The notes under the pieces are model-generated. The model did not search any database and was not told the origin of the DNA. It saw nothing but the letters and a program-made list of their open reading frames with translations. Below, one piece after another: positions 31,934 to 40,872 of a stretch of 64,000 nt of DNA. The stretch is from JBEKOF01 sp049513975 (lineage in GTDB: Bacteria; Verrucomicrobiota; Verrucomicrobiia; Limisphaerales; Palsa-1400). A program made the translations under genes and the position numbers. Positions within the stretch are counted from its first letter, which is position 1. Each line of letters opens with the position of its first letter. Location of the stretch: NCBI GenBank assembly GCA_049513975.1, contig JBEKVM010000007.1, positions 3,358-67,357 of the forward strand. Reading direction: 5' to 3'.

Positions 31934-32311
31934 ATGATAGACGCCTTATTCAATCAGCCCACTTATGTGGCCGCCAAAAAGATGCTCGACGCAACCGTCC
32001 TGCGCCAGGAAGCCATCGCCAGCAACTTGTCCAATTTGGAAACCCCCAATTACAAGCGCCTGGACGTCGCGCCGTCCTTCGAAGCGCAATTAAGCCAGGC
32101 GGTGAAAAACGGCGACCCAGCGCAAATTGCCGGCCTACAGCCCAGTCTGGCCGTGGACCGCTCGGCCGTTTCGGGACGCAGCGACGGCAACACCGTCACC
32201 GTGGAATCGGAGATGTTGAAACTCAACCAAAACACCTTTGAAGACGCGCTGGAAACGCAGTTGATCAGCGCCTCGCTGGCCAAAATGCGGCTGGCGATCA
32301 CCGGCAAGTAA
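31934..32311 (+). CDS. flgB: Flagellar basal-body rod protein FlgB
   Basis: The protein is 125 residues. It has the rod-protein N-terminal helix with RQEAIASNLSNLETPNYKRL (the 'N.AN..TPgyk' motif) and the C-terminal helix MLKLNQNTFEDALETQLISA. It is part of the proximal rod. It is the first gene of the flagellar operon; AAGGAG at 31914-31919 is the likely, somewhat distant, ribosome site. Confidence 0.93.
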   Translation: MIDALFNQPTYVAAKKMLDATVLRQEAIASNLSNLETPNYKRLDVAPSFEAQLSQAVKNGDPAQIAGLQPSLAVDRSAVSGRSDGNTVTVESEMLKLNQNTFEDALETQLISASLAKMRLAITGK

Positions 32312-32323
32312 CCCCATTGAATT

Positions 32324-32749
32324 ATGATCAGCCTTCTCCCCGGCATCAACAGCACCGCCGCCGCCCTGGACGCCGAGCGCATCCGCATGGACGTGGTTTC
32401 GCAGAACATCGCCAACGTCAACACCACCAAAGGGCCGGACGGCAAGCCTTATCAGCGCCAGCAAGTGGTGTTCGCTTCCGTGCTGCGCGCCCAGCAGGAG
32501 GGGGAAGCGGCCGGCGCGCAACAAGTGCAAATCGCCCGCATCGAAAACGACCCCCGCCCGCCGCGCCTGGTCTATATGCCCGGCCATCCCGATGCCAATG
32601 AACACGGCATGGTGGCCGTGCCGGACATCAACATCCACGAGGAAATGGTGGACATGATCACCGCCTCCCGCACTTACGAGGCCAATCTGGCCGTGGCCAA
32701 AAACGCCCACACCATGGCCATGGCCGCCCTTTCCATCGGCAAACATTGA
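32324..32749 (+). CDS. flgC: Flagellar basal-body rod protein FlgC
   Basis: The protein is 141 residues. The N-terminal motif RMDVVSQNIANVNTTKGPDG is followed by KPYQRQQVVF, typical of FlgC. The C-terminal rod motif is EMVDMITASRTYEANLAVAK. It forms the proximal rod with FlgB. It is 12 bp after flgB. Confidence 0.95.
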   Translation: MISLLPGINSTAAALDAERIRMDVVSQNIANVNTTKGPDGKPYQRQQVVFASVLRAQQEGEAAGAQQVQIARIENDPRPPRLVYMPGHPDANEHGMVAVPDINIHEEMVDMITASRTYEANLAVAKNAHTMAMAALSIGKH

Positions 32750-32764
32750 TAACCCCCGCACCTT

Positions 32765-33154
32765 ATGGACCCGCTCGGCGCACTGAAGATGGTTGGCCTT
32801 CCCGATATGGGAAGCCAACTGGCCAGTGCCGCCCAGCAAGCCGGCGCCACCCCGAAAATCTCCATTCCCGACCTGCAGCAATTGTCTCCCGGCCTGGACC
32901 TCACCGCTCCCGCCGCCACCCCGACCTCCGGTTCCGCCTCCTTTTCCAATGTCCTGGGCGGCTTCATCCAGGAGGTTTCCGACAAACAGGCCGCCGCCAG
33001 CGACGCGGTGACCGGTTTGCTCGGCGGCAAAAATGTGTCCCTGCACCAGACCATGATTTCGATGGAGGAAGCCAGCGTTTCCTTCCAGCTCATGGTGGAA
33101 GTGCGCAACCGCCTGCTCGACTCCTACCAGGAGCTGATGCGCATGCAGGTCTGA
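32765..33154 (+). CDS. fliE: Flagellar hook-basal body protein FliE
   Basis: The protein is 129 residues. The conserved half is C-terminal: SFSNVLGGFIQEVSDKQAAA, then NVSLHQTMISMEEASVSFQL and MVEVRNRLLDSYQELMRMQV. FliE links the MS ring to the rod. The N-terminal half is Ala/Pro-rich and variable, as in the family. It is 15 bp after flgC. Confidence 0.93.
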   Translation: MDPLGALKMVGLPDMGSQLASAAQQAGATPKISIPDLQQLSPGLDLTAPAATPTSGSASFSNVLGGFIQEVSDKQAAASDAVTGLLGGKNVSLHQTMISMEEASVSFQLMVEVRNRLLDSYQELMRMQV

Positions 33155-33174
33155 TTTCCTAAGCCAGCTTTGTC

Positions 33175-34797
33175 ATGAATAAAAACATCTCCCAACTCCT
33201 GCAGCAACTGACCGGCATCTGGAAACAGCTCGGCCTCAACCAGCGCCTCAGCCTCCTCCTCGCCACCCTGGCCGTCCTCGGCGGGCTGGCCGGCCTGGCC
33301 TTTTGGTCCAGCCGCGCCGAATATTCGCTGCTCTATGGCAAACTGGACGAAGGCGAGGCCGCCAAAGTCATTGCCGCCCTCGACGAGGCCAAGGTCCCCT
33401 ACCAGATCAGCCGCGGCGGCGGCGCCATCCTCGTCCCCTCCGACAAGGTTTATCAGGTGCGCATGCAAATGGCCGGCAAGGGCATTCCCCGCGGCGAAGG
33501 CGTCGGCTTCGAGATTTTCGACAAGGCCAATTTCGGCATCTCCGATTTCGTCCAGCGCGCCAATTACACCCGCGCCGTCCAGGGCGAACTGGCCCGCACC
33601 ATCAGCCAGTTGGACCAGGTCGAATCCGCCCGCGTCATGATCGTCATGCCGGAAAACCGCCTCCTCACCGACGCCCAGCGCAAACCCACCGCCTCCGTCT
33701 TTGTCCGCGTCAAGGGCAGCGGCCAGTTGCCCGCCTCCGCCGTCAATTCCATCCGCTTCCTCGTGGCCAACAGCGTCGAGGGCTTGCAAGTCAACAATGT
33801 TTCCGTCGTGGACAACATGGGCAATGTCCTTTCCCAAAACGATGACAACGATTCCGTGGCCGGCCTTTCCAACAACCAGCTCACCGCCCGCCGCAACTTC
33901 GAGCAATATCTCTCCAAAAAAGCCGAGGGCATGCTCGAAAAAGTCCTCGGCCCGGGCCAGGCCGTCGTCCGCGTTTCCGCCGAGATCAACTGGGACACCA
34001 CCACCCGCACCGAGGAGAAATTTGACCCAGACGGCCAGGTCGCCCGCACCACCACCATCAACGACGAGGACACCGACACCGCCACCGCCCTCGCCGGCGG
34101 CGCGCCCGGCTCCGGGGCCAACGCCGCCGCCAATCCCGACAACGGCGGCACCAACGCCCCGGCCCCCGTGGCCGCCGCCCCGGTAAACAGCAGCCGCACC
34201 CGCAAAAAAGTCACCAACAGCAGCTACGAAATCAACAAGATCACCAGCAACGTCATCGAGGCCGCCGGCGGTTTGAAACGCCTCTCCACCGCCGTCTTCG
34301 TTGCCCAGCGCTTTGAAGGCCAGGGCGCCGCCCGCAAAGCCGTGCCCCGCACTCCCGGCGAAGTCGAAGCCTTGAAGCGCATCGTCCAGGGCGCCCTCGG
34401 CATCCAGACCGCCGGCGACTCCGTCCGTCAAGACGAAATCGTCCTGGAAGAAATGCCCTTCAACGACCAGCCCGTGCGCGAATTGACCCAGCAATTGGAG
34501 CAGCAGGAGAAGCGGCAGGTCTGGCTCGATCTGGCGCAAAAGCTCATCTATCCCGCCCTGGCACTCGGCATCCTCTTCGCCTTCTGGCGCATGTTCCAAA
34601 AGGCCAAGGCCGAGGAAATCCGCCTCGGTTTTCCCCTGGCGAACGGCCAGGGCAACGGCAACGGCCATTCCAGGGTCGTCCTGCCCGGCAAGGGCGTCGT
34701 CACCGTCGAGGTCCTCAACCAGTTGATCCGGGAGAACCCCGCCAACATGACCCAGGCCGTGCGCAGTTGGCTGGGCCGCGCCAAAAACGAGAATTAA
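33175..34797 (+). CDS. fliF: Flagellar MS-ring protein FliF
   Basis: The protein is 540 residues. Membrane helices lie at about 22-43 (LSLLLATLAVLGGLAGLAFW) and about 455-475. The YscJ/FliF domain includes YSLLYGKLDEGEAAKVIAAL and GVGFEIFDKANFGISDFVQR, with RALQGELARTI-type RAVQGELARTISQLDQVESA. It assembles the MS ring in the inner membrane and houses the export gate. The loop at about 285-335 is Ala/Pro/Asn-rich and variable. The C-terminal FliG-binding tail is short. It is 20 bp after fliE. Confidence 0.96.
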   Translation: MNKNISQLLQQLTGIWKQLGLNQRLSLLLATLAVLGGLAGLAFWSSRAEYSLLYGKLDEGEAAKVIAALDEAKVPYQISRGGGAILVPSDKVYQVRMQMAGKGIPRGEGVGFEIFDKANFGISDFVQRANYTRAVQGELARTISQLDQVESARVMIVMPENRLLTDAQRKPTASVFVRVKGSGQLPASAVNSIRFLVANSVEGLQVNNVSVVDNMGNVLSQNDDNDSVAGLSNNQLTARRNFEQYLSKKAEGMLEKVLGPGQAVVRVSAEINWDTTTRTEEKFDPDGQVARTTTINDEDTDTATALAGGAPGSGANAAANPDNGGTNAPAPVAAAPVNSSRTRKKVTNSSYEINKITSNVIEAAGGLKRLSTAVFVAQRFEGQGAARKAVPRTPGEVEALKRIVQGALGIQTAGDSVRQDEIVLEEMPFNDQPVRELTQQLEQQEKRQVWLDLAQKLIYPALALGILFAFWRMFQKAKAEEIRLGFPLANGQGNGNGHSRVVLPGKGVVTVEVLNQLIRENPANMTQAVRSWLGRAKNEN

Positions 34798-34806
34798 TTC
34801 CCCTTT

Positions 34807-35847
34807 ATGGAAACCGCCGCCACCTTGTTGCAATGCTCCTCCATGACCAAGCTCCAAAAGCTGGCCGCCCTCCTCATCATCCTCGGCCCCGACAGCGCCT
34901 CCGAACTCCTCAAGAACCTCGATGAGGAGGAACTGGAAGCCGTTTCGGCCGAGATGGCGCGCCTGGCCTTTATCAGCCAGGAAATGCAGCAGGAAATCTT
35001 GCAGGAATTCACCGACGTCGCCGTCGCCGCCAGCGCCGCCGTGCTCGGCGGTCCCGCCTACGCGAAAAAAGCCCTCGAACGCTCCGTCGGCCCCTCCCGC
35101 GCCTCCGACATTATCCGGCGCGTCGCCCCCGCCGCCGCTCCGGTCCCCGCCCTGGAGCCGCTCCTGGAAATGGACCCCCGCGAGCTTTTCAATCTCCTCA
35201 ACCACGAACAGCCCCAAACCATCGCCCTGGTCGTCAGCTATTTGTCCCCGGATAAAAGTTCCTCTCTGCTCGCCCTCCTGCCGCCGGCCGCGCGCGACGA
35301 AGTCGTCGAACGGCTCGCCATGTTGGGGCCGACCCCGGTTGAAGTCATCGAACGCATCGCCAAGGTCCTCTGTCAGAAAACCGCCGGCCAGCCCGCCCGC
35401 GCCCTCAGCCAGACCGGTGGCGTCCGCACCGCCGCCGCCCTGCTCAACTCCCTGGAAAAAAACCTCAGCCAGTCCGTCTTGCAGGACCTGGAAAAACGCA
35501 ATCCCCAATTGGGCCGCGAGATCCGCCAGAAAATGTTCACCTTCGACGACCTGGTTTTGCTCGGCCCAACCGCCCTGCAAAAAATCATGCGCGAAATTGA
35601 TCTCCGCGACCTCGCCATGTCCCTCAAATCCGCCGGCCTCCATCTCAAAAACATCCTGCTTTCCGCCGTCTCCAAACGCGCCGCCGCCACCGTCCATGAC
35701 GAAATCTCCATGCTCGGACCGCTCCAGAAGCGCGAAATCGAGGCCGCCAGGGGCCGCATTGTCAAGGCCGTCCGCCTTCTCGAAGACGCCGGCGAAGTGG
35801 ATCTGAACAATCTCCGCAACACCTATCGCAATGAACTCCTGGTCTGA
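34807..35847 (+). CDS. fliG: Flagellar motor switch protein FliG
   Basis: The protein is 346 residues. The N-domain (KLQKLAALLIILGPDSASEL) binds FliF. The middle domain has the EHPQ-like loop in LLNHEQPQTIALVVSYLSPD. The C-terminal torque domain holds MFTFDDLVLLGPTALQKIMR and EIDLRDLAMSLK with the charged residues that face the stator. The 3' end overlaps fliH by 17 bp, indicating coupling. Confidence 0.96.
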   Translation: METAATLLQCSSMTKLQKLAALLIILGPDSASELLKNLDEEELEAVSAEMARLAFISQEMQQEILQEFTDVAVAASAAVLGGPAYAKKALERSVGPSRASDIIRRVAPAAAPVPALEPLLEMDPRELFNLLNHEQPQTIALVVSYLSPDKSSSLLALLPPAARDEVVERLAMLGPTPVEVIERIAKVLCQKTAGQPARALSQTGGVRTAAALLNSLEKNLSQSVLQDLEKRNPQLGREIRQKMFTFDDLVLLGPTALQKIMREIDLRDLAMSLKSAGLHLKNILLSAVSKRAAATVHDEISMLGPLQKREIEAARGRIVKAVRLLEDAGEVDLNNLRNTYRNELLV

Positions 35848-36415
35848 AAACATTCCCCTTTCCCGCCCTTTGCGCGACGCCCCCCTGGCCGGCCAGGCCG
35901 CTCCGCCCTCCCCGGAAGATCTCCGCCAGGCGGAATTAAAGGCCCGCTACCAGCTCGGGTTGGCCGACGGCGAAAAAGCTCTCACCGAAAAACTCATCCA
36001 ACAGCGCGCCGAGCTGCACGAGTTGGTGCAGGGTCTTCTCCAGTCCTTGCGCCTGGCCGTGCCCCAGGTCATCCGCGAAACCGAACGCACCATGGTCTCC
36101 CTCGCCCTGGCCGTCTCGCAAAAACTGGTGGCCGACCTCCCCATTTCCCACGCCATGGTGGAAGCCGCCGTGCGCGACGCCCTCGCCCAGGTGGAAGGCG
36201 CCGCCCGTTTCACCGTCCGCCTGCACCGGGCCGATTTGGAATTGCTGCAAAAAGCCGGCTCCCCCTTGCTGACTACCGACGAAGGCCAGGAATTTCGCTT
36301 CCTCCCTTCCCCGGACGTCTCCCGCGGCGGCTGCCTGGTCGAAACCAACTTCGGAACCGTGGATGGACGGCGCGAAACCAAATTTGACCTCTTGAAAAGA
36401 AACCTCCTGACATGA
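35831..36415 (+). CDS. fliH: Flagellar assembly protein FliH
   Basis: The protein is 194 residues. It has an N-terminal disordered part, a helix (RYQLGLADGEKALTEKLIQQ), and the FliH/HrpE C-domain with ALAVSQKLVADLPISHAMVE and GGCLVETNFGTVDGRRETKF. It regulates and docks the FliI ATPase. It overlaps both neighbours (17 bp with fliG, ATGA with fliI). Confidence 0.9.
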   Translation: MNSWSENIPLSRPLRDAPLAGQAAPPSPEDLRQAELKARYQLGLADGEKALTEKLIQQRAELHELVQGLLQSLRLAVPQVIRETERTMVSLALAVSQKLVADLPISHAMVEAAVRDALAQVEGAARFTVRLHRADLELLQKAGSPLLTTDEGQEFRFLPSPDVSRGGCLVETNFGTVDGRRETKFDLLKRNLLT

Positions 36416-37791
36416 CCGCGGACACCGACATACAGCCGGTCAACCGGCTCCAACACCTGCTCCGCCGGGTGGAGAAAACCCAGGTCCTGCGCAACCACGG
36501 ACGCGTCGTGCAATTGATCGGCCTGGTCATTGAGTCCGAAGGCCCCCTCGTCGCCGTCGGCGAAATCTGCCGCATCGAATCCGCCCGCCACGACGGGTCC
36601 ACTCTGGCCGAAGTGGTCGGTTTTCGCAATCATCACGTCCTCCTCATGCCCCTGGGCGAAATTCACGGCATTCATCCCGGCAGCGAAGTCATCGCCCTGG
36701 GCACCTCCTTGCGCGTCCCCGTCGGCGAGCAGTTGAAGGGCCGCGTGCTGGACGGACTGGGCAACCCCCTCGACGAACTAGGCCCCGTCCAGGCCGCCGA
36801 TCATGTCACCTTGCACCTGCAACCGCCCCATCCCTTGAAGCGCCAGCGCATCCACCAGTCCTTTCAGACCGGCATCAAGGCCCTGGACACTTTCGTTCCC
36901 TGCGGCCGCGGCCAGCGCCTCGGCATTTTTGCCGGCAGCGGCGTCGGCAAATCAACCCTCCTGGGCATGATCGCCAGCCAGGCCGAGGCCGACGTCAACG
37001 TCATCGCCCTCATTGGCGAACGCGGCCGCGAAGTGCGCGAATTCGTGGAAAAAGATTTGGATGCAGCCGGCCGCCGCAAATCGGTCGTGGTGGTCGCCAC
37101 CTCCAACCAGCCCGCCCTGGCCCGCCTCAAAGGCGCCTTCGTCGCCATGACCATCGCTGAGTACTTTCGCAACCAGGGGCAGAATGTCCTCATGATGATG
37201 GATTCGGTCACCCGCTTTGCCATGGCCCAGCGGGAAATCGGCCTGGCCGTGGGTGAACCGCCCACCACCCGCGGCTACACCCCCTCCGTCTTTTCCCTCC
37301 TGCCCCAGTTATTGGAGCGGGCCGGCGCCGGCGAACACGGCTCCATCACCGGCCTCTTCACCGTCCTGGTTGAAGCCGACGACATGAACGATCCCATCGC
37401 CGACTCGGTCCGTTCCATCCTCGACGGCCATGTGGTTCTGACCCGCGAGCTGGCCACCCAAAACCATTATCCTCCCATTGATGTCCTGGAAAGCGTCAGC
37501 CGCTTGAACCGCGATTTGACCACCGCCGATCAGCAAAAAACTTGCGCCCGGGCGCGCGAAACCCTGGCCATCTACCGCAAGAACCAGGACTTGATCAACA
37601 TCGGCGCTTATCCGCCCGGCACCAACTCCGCCATTGATTCGTGCATCCAACTCCATGAGCCGCTCAAAGGCTTTTTGCAGCAGCCTGCCGGCCAGGGCTT
37701 TGCCGCCGCCCAAAGCTGGTCGCTCCTCAGCCAGATCATGGCCCCGACCCCCGCCAGGCCCGTTCCCGCCGCCTTCAGAAAAGGACCCTAA
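36412..37791 (+). CDS. fliI: Flagellum-specific ATPase FliI
   Basis: The protein is 459 residues. Walker A FAGSGVGKSTLLGM is around 172-185, preceded by QTGIKALDTFVPCGRGQRLG. ALIGERGREVREFVEKDL, the Walker B region NVLMMMDSVTRFAMAQREIG, and PPTTRGYTPSVFSLLPQLLE are all canonical for the F-type-related export ATPases. It energises and chaperones flagellar type III export. It starts inside the fliH stop (ATGA) and fliJ follows after 6 bp. Confidence 0.96.
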   Translation: MTADTDIQPVNRLQHLLRRVEKTQVLRNHGRVVQLIGLVIESEGPLVAVGEICRIESARHDGSTLAEVVGFRNHHVLLMPLGEIHGIHPGSEVIALGTSLRVPVGEQLKGRVLDGLGNPLDELGPVQAADHVTLHLQPPHPLKRQRIHQSFQTGIKALDTFVPCGRGQRLGIFAGSGVGKSTLLGMIASQAEADVNVIALIGERGREVREFVEKDLDAAGRRKSVVVVATSNQPALARLKGAFVAMTIAEYFRNQGQNVLMMMDSVTRFAMAQREIGLAVGEPPTTRGYTPSVFSLLPQLLERAGAGEHGSITGLFTVLVEADDMNDPIADSVRSILDGHVVLTRELATQNHYPPIDVLESVSRLNRDLTTADQQKTCARARETLAIYRKNQDLINIGAYPPGTNSAIDSCIQLHEPLKGFLQQPAGQGFAAAQSWSLLSQIMAPTPARPVPAAFRKGP

Positions 37792-37797
37792 CCCATC

Positions 37798-38268
37798 ATG
37801 AAAGCATTTCAATTCACCCTTCAGGCCGTCCAAACCCTGCGCCACCGCCAGGAGCAACAAGCCATGGAAACCTACGTCCATGCCCTCCTGGCACGCCAGC
37901 AGGTCCTGGACCGGCTGGAAACCGTGCGGGATCAAATTCGCCGCAACCAGCGGGAAATGAACCGCCTGCTCCTCTCTGCCACCGCCGCCTCGCCCCTGGC
38001 CCAGGCCAGCCAATATGAACGCGCCCTGGAAGATCAGCAGGCCCAACACGTCGTGGCCCTGGCCCTGGCGGAACGCCGCGTCCAGAACACTTTCCAGGCC
38101 ATGCTCACCGCCCGCCAGCGCCGCAAGATCGTCGAGAATCTCCGCGTCAAACAACACGCCCACCACCAGCGCGCCGAATGGCGCGAGGAGCAAAAACTGT
38201 TGGACGACCTCGCCTCCCGCCGCGGACGTCCCATCCTGGCCTGGAAGCCGGAGGAGGCCGCCTTATGA
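37798..38268 (+). CDS. fliJ: Flagellar export protein FliJ
   Basis: The protein is 156 residues, almost entirely helical coiled coil: FQFTLQAVQTLRHRQEQQAM at the start and RQRRKIVENLRVKQHAHHQR and AEWREEQKLLDDL near the end. That matches FliJ, the FliI stalk/escort protein. Position directly after fliI supports this. It overlaps the next gene as ATGA (38265-38268). Confidence 0.9.
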   Translation: MKAFQFTLQAVQTLRHRQEQQAMETYVHALLARQQVLDRLETVRDQIRRNQREMNRLLLSATAASPLAQASQYERALEDQQAQHVVALALAERRVQNTFQAMLTARQRRKIVENLRVKQHAHHQRAEWREEQKLLDDLASRRGRPILAWKPEEAAL

Positions 38269-38855
38269 TCAAATTATTGACATCACCCTGGATGAGCGTG
38301 CCGCTCGGCGCCTTCCTTTATCTGGCCTCCACCCTTTTGTTTTGGAAGACCCCTTCCCCGCCGCCCCTGGACCGCGACCACGCCAAGACCGCCTTCACCG
38401 GCCCTTCCTGGGAGTTCACCAACCCGGAAGCCGACCAGCTTATCACCGAACTCAAGGCGGAAAAGGGAGCGCTGGCCCTGCGCACGCAGCAGTTGGATGA
38501 ACTGGCCGCCCGCCTCAACGCCGAGCGCCTCGAATTGGCCGCCGCCACCCAAACCGTCCGCCAGTTGCAGGACGAATTTGACAAGTCCGTCGTGGCCGTC
38601 CAGGACCAGGAAGTGCCCAACCTGAAAAAGCTCGCCAAGGTCTATGCCGCCATGACCCCCGAAAGCGCCGCCGCCGTCATGGGCAAGTTGGATGATTCCA
38701 CCCTGGTCAAGATCATGTTTTTTATGAAGGAAAACGAAACGGCGGGCATTCTGGAAACCCTGGCCAAGAAAGGCCCCGACGAAGAAAAACGGGCGGCCGC
38801 CATTTCCGAGCACCTCCGCCTGGCCATCGCCCGCAAAACACCGCCGGCCAAATGA
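38265..38855 (+). CDS. MotE-like flagellar protein with MgtE-N-like domain
   Basis: The protein is 196 residues. There is one N-terminal membrane helix (MSVPLGAFLYLASTLLFWKT), then a periplasmic-type coiled coil (ITELKAEKGALALRTQQLDE through DEFDKSV) and a helical domain LKKLAKVYAAMTPESAAAVM plus DDSTLVKIMFFMKENETAGI, the MgtE N-terminal/MotE signature. MotE-like proteins lie between fliJ and fliK in many flagellar operons and act as scaffold or chaperone for the stator. The ATG is within the fliJ stop, and fliK starts within this stop (ATGA). Confidence 0.8.
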   Translation: MIKLLTSPWMSVPLGAFLYLASTLLFWKTPSPPPLDRDHAKTAFTGPSWEFTNPEADQLITELKAEKGALALRTQQLDELAARLNAERLELAAATQTVRQLQDEFDKSVVAVQDQEVPNLKKLAKVYAAMTPESAAAVMGKLDDSTLVKIMFFMKENETAGILETLAKKGPDEEKRAAAISEHLRLAIARKTPPAK

Positions 38856-40375
38856 TGACCGCGTCATCACTCCTTTCCGGCGTTGTCAATCATGCCGATG
38901 GCGCCCCGCCGGCCCAATCCACCCTTCCTTCCTTCGCCGACGCCTCCCGCCCCGGCGATTTCCAGGATTTCATGGGCCAGGCCCAGGCAGGACAAAGAGG
39001 GGCTCAAGGTGCAAGCCTGTCCGTCCCTGTCCTTCCGGGTCCGTCCGATCCGTCCGATCCGTCTGATCCGTCTGATCGGTCTGATCCGTCCACTCCGTCC
39101 ACTCCGTCCAAGTCGCCCCACCCTGCCATAGACTCCTCCATCGCCGGCCTTGTCCTGGCCATGCTCGCCCAAATGCCCAAGGAGCAAATCAGTCGCCCCA
39201 ATCCTGCCGGCAGCCTCCAAAATCTCCCGCCCGCCGACGCGGCCATCCCTCAGTCATCTGTGCCAGGGCTGGCAGTCCCCCCCGTGCGCCATAGCCTTGG
39301 CGACGGCGCATGCCCGCCGCACGACGGTAGTGTGGCGTTGCTTCCTCCGCCTATGCCCGGCGCCGGACAGCGCACCGCCCACCCTGCCCCTCCCGGTCCA
39401 ACCACGACTGACGCATTACCCGGCGCGGAGCCTGTCCAATCCGCTATCCGCAATGGGAAGTCGAACTTCGACCAATCCGCGATTACTGATCCCGCCGCCA
39501 CCCCGGCCAAAATTGCCGCGTTGAACGCCTCACCCCCAGTTTCCCCGCCCACCCCGGAAACCACTCCACCCGGGGCGGAATTGGCCGCGACCACGGACGC
39601 CGCGCCTTCCCTGGTGCCGCCAGTTTCCCCAAGTGGCACGCCCGGTGCTATTAACGGTCAGCGCATGAAAACTGCCTTACAAAGGAACGAAATTGCCGGG
39701 TCTGCGGCGCAGAAATTGCCGCCCGGCCACCCATCTGCTCCTCCCACAGCCGGGGCGGATGAGGCAATCCCTGCCGCAAAAATCCGCGTCCCATCCGATT
39801 TTTCCGATCCCAAGGATTTCGCCGCGCAATGGATGCTCATTGACACATCGGCCAAAGGGGCGGCGGCTCCGACCCAGACCACCAATGTCCAGAGCGGCAG
39901 CGCGCCCGCCTCCGGCCCGATCGAGCAGGTGGAACGCCTCATCAGCCGCGAAGTCCTCATGGTCCGCCAGTCCGGCGCCCAAGCCCTGGCCGTCTCCTTG
40001 AAGGTGGACGCGCAGACCAGCCTGTTTTTGCAGTTGACAAATCACCACGGCCAGATCGAGGTCTCCGTCCGCTGTGAAAGAGGCGACGCCGACGCCTTGG
40101 ACGCCCATTGGGGGCAATTGCAGGATTCCCTCGCGCGCCAGCACGTCCATTTGCTGCCCCTGCAAGACAAGCCCTTTTCCTCCAGGCCCTCCGGCGATGT
40201 TCCGGCGGACACAACCAAAAATTTCCAGGACGGGCCGCCCGCGCAGCATCCGCCGCCGGCCCCGCCCGCGTCTAAAACAGAAAAGCCCACCGACGACGCC
40301 ATGAACGCGGCCGTCGGCGTTACCAAGTCCAAACGCAGTCCCCGCCACTATCGCGGCTGGGAGAAATGGGCCTGA
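38852..40375 (+). CDS. fliK: Flagellar hook-length control protein FliK
   Basis: The protein is 507 residues. The C-terminal domain (VRQSGAQALAVSLKVDAQTS, LFLQLTNHHGQIEVSVRCER) matches the FliK/Flg_hook domain that switches export specificity. The first ~330 residues are Pro/Ala/Ser-rich and low complexity. Two repeat families are translated within them: a PSD-type repeat from 9-bp DNA units (39039-39111) and a peptide from a dispersed hairpin element (39267-39318). An AATCCGC-type piece (about 39438-39485) gives SAIRNGKSNFDQSA. These may alter ruler length. ATGA overlap with the MotE-like gene. Confidence 0.85.
   Translation: MMTASSLLSGVVNHADGAPPAQSTLPSFADASRPGDFQDFMGQAQAGQRGAQGASLSVPVLPGPSDPSDPSDPSDRSDPSTPSTPSKSPHPAIDSSIAGLVLAMLAQMPKEQISRPNPAGSLQNLPPADAAIPQSSVPGLAVPPVRHSLGDGACPPHDGSVALLPPPMPGAGQRTAHPAPPGPTTTDALPGAEPVQSAIRNGKSNFDQSAITDPAATPAKIAALNASPPVSPPTPETTPPGAELAATTDAAPSLVPPVSPSGTPGAINGQRMKTALQRNEIAGSAAQKLPPGHPSAPPTAGADEAIPAAKIRVPSDFSDPKDFAAQWMLIDTSAKGAAAPTQTTNVQSGSAPASGPIEQVERLISREVLMVRQSGAQALAVSLKVDAQTSLFLQLTNHHGQIEVSVRCERGDADALDAHWGQLQDSLARQHVHLLPLQDKPFSSRPSGDVPADTTKNFQDGPPAQHPPPAPPASKTEKPTDDAMNAAVGVTKSKRSPRHYRGWEKWA
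39039..39111. repeat. GTCCGATCC 9-bp tandem repeat inside fliK
   Basis: GTCCGATCC/GTCTGATCC units and CACTCCGTC variants run in frame and encode repeated Pro-Ser-Asp/Thr. Because the unit is a multiple of three, copy-number changes preserve the frame. Confidence 0.8.
39267..39318. repeat. Dispersed hairpin repeat inside the fliK reading frame
   Basis: This 52-bp sequence matches 43964-44015 at 47 positions. TGCGCC/GGCGCA inner arms and a degenerate outer arm remain. It is translated as part of FliK. Confidence 0.7.
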
Positions 40376-40382
40376 TCCCTGT

Positions 40383-40420
40383 CCCATCACTCCATCACCC
40401 CATCACTCCATCATCCACTT
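40383..40420. repeat. CCATCACT short tandem repeat before flgD
   Basis: About four imperfect CCATCACT/CCATCACC units fill the 45-bp gap between the fliK stop and the flgD ATG. No obvious Shine-Dalgarno sequence is present. Confidence 0.6.
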
Positions 40421-40858
40421 ATGAGCACACCCATCAGCTCCATCACTTCCGGCGCCGACGCGGCTCAAGCCGCCGCCGCCGCCAACCAAACTTTGACCCA
40501 GGCCAACTTCCTGCAATTGCTCGTCACCCAGATGTCGTCCCAGGACCCGTTGAATCCGCAGAGCGACACCGAGTTCGCGGCGCAACTGGCCCAATTCAGC
40601 GCCTTGCAGCAATCCCAGGCCATGGCCCAGAACATGTCCGTCTTGCAGGCCAATTCCATGATCGGCGAATTGGTCACCGTCTCTCCCGCCAACGGCACCG
40701 CGCCCCTCACCGGCCAGGTCACCGGCGTGCAAATTCAATCCGGCACGCCCGTCCTCCTCGTCAACGGCCAGCCTTTCACTTTGAGCCAGGTCACCTCCAT
40801 CGCCCCGCCGGTTTCAACCCCGGCCGCCACCTCCGCCACAACTCAAACCTCAAACTAA
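40421..40858 (+). CDS. flgD: Flagellar hook-capping protein FlgD
   Basis: The protein is 145 residues. The conserved region ANFLQLLVTQMSSQDPLNPQ, then EFAAQLAQFSALQQSQAM and NSMIGELVTV define the FlgD N-terminal domain. The protein lacks the larger C-terminal Ig/tudor domains of enterobacterial FlgD, so it is a short form. It is the scaffold for hook polymerisation, in the expected position before the hook gene. Confidence 0.93.
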   Translation: MSTPISSITSGADAAQAAAAANQTLTQANFLQLLVTQMSSQDPLNPQSDTEFAAQLAQFSALQQSQAMAQNMSVLQANSMIGELVTVSPANGTAPLTGQVTGVQIQSGTPVLLVNGQPFTLSQVTSIAPPVSTPAATSATTQTSN

Positions 40859-40872
40859 ATCATCATTAAATT

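Noticed and set aside
33124..35853. Very long open frame (about 900 codons) antisense to fliF and fliG
   Set aside because: It is the GC-rich shadow of two certain genes. The translation is Gly/Ala/Asp-rich with no domain, and the sense strand has full FliF/FliG homology.
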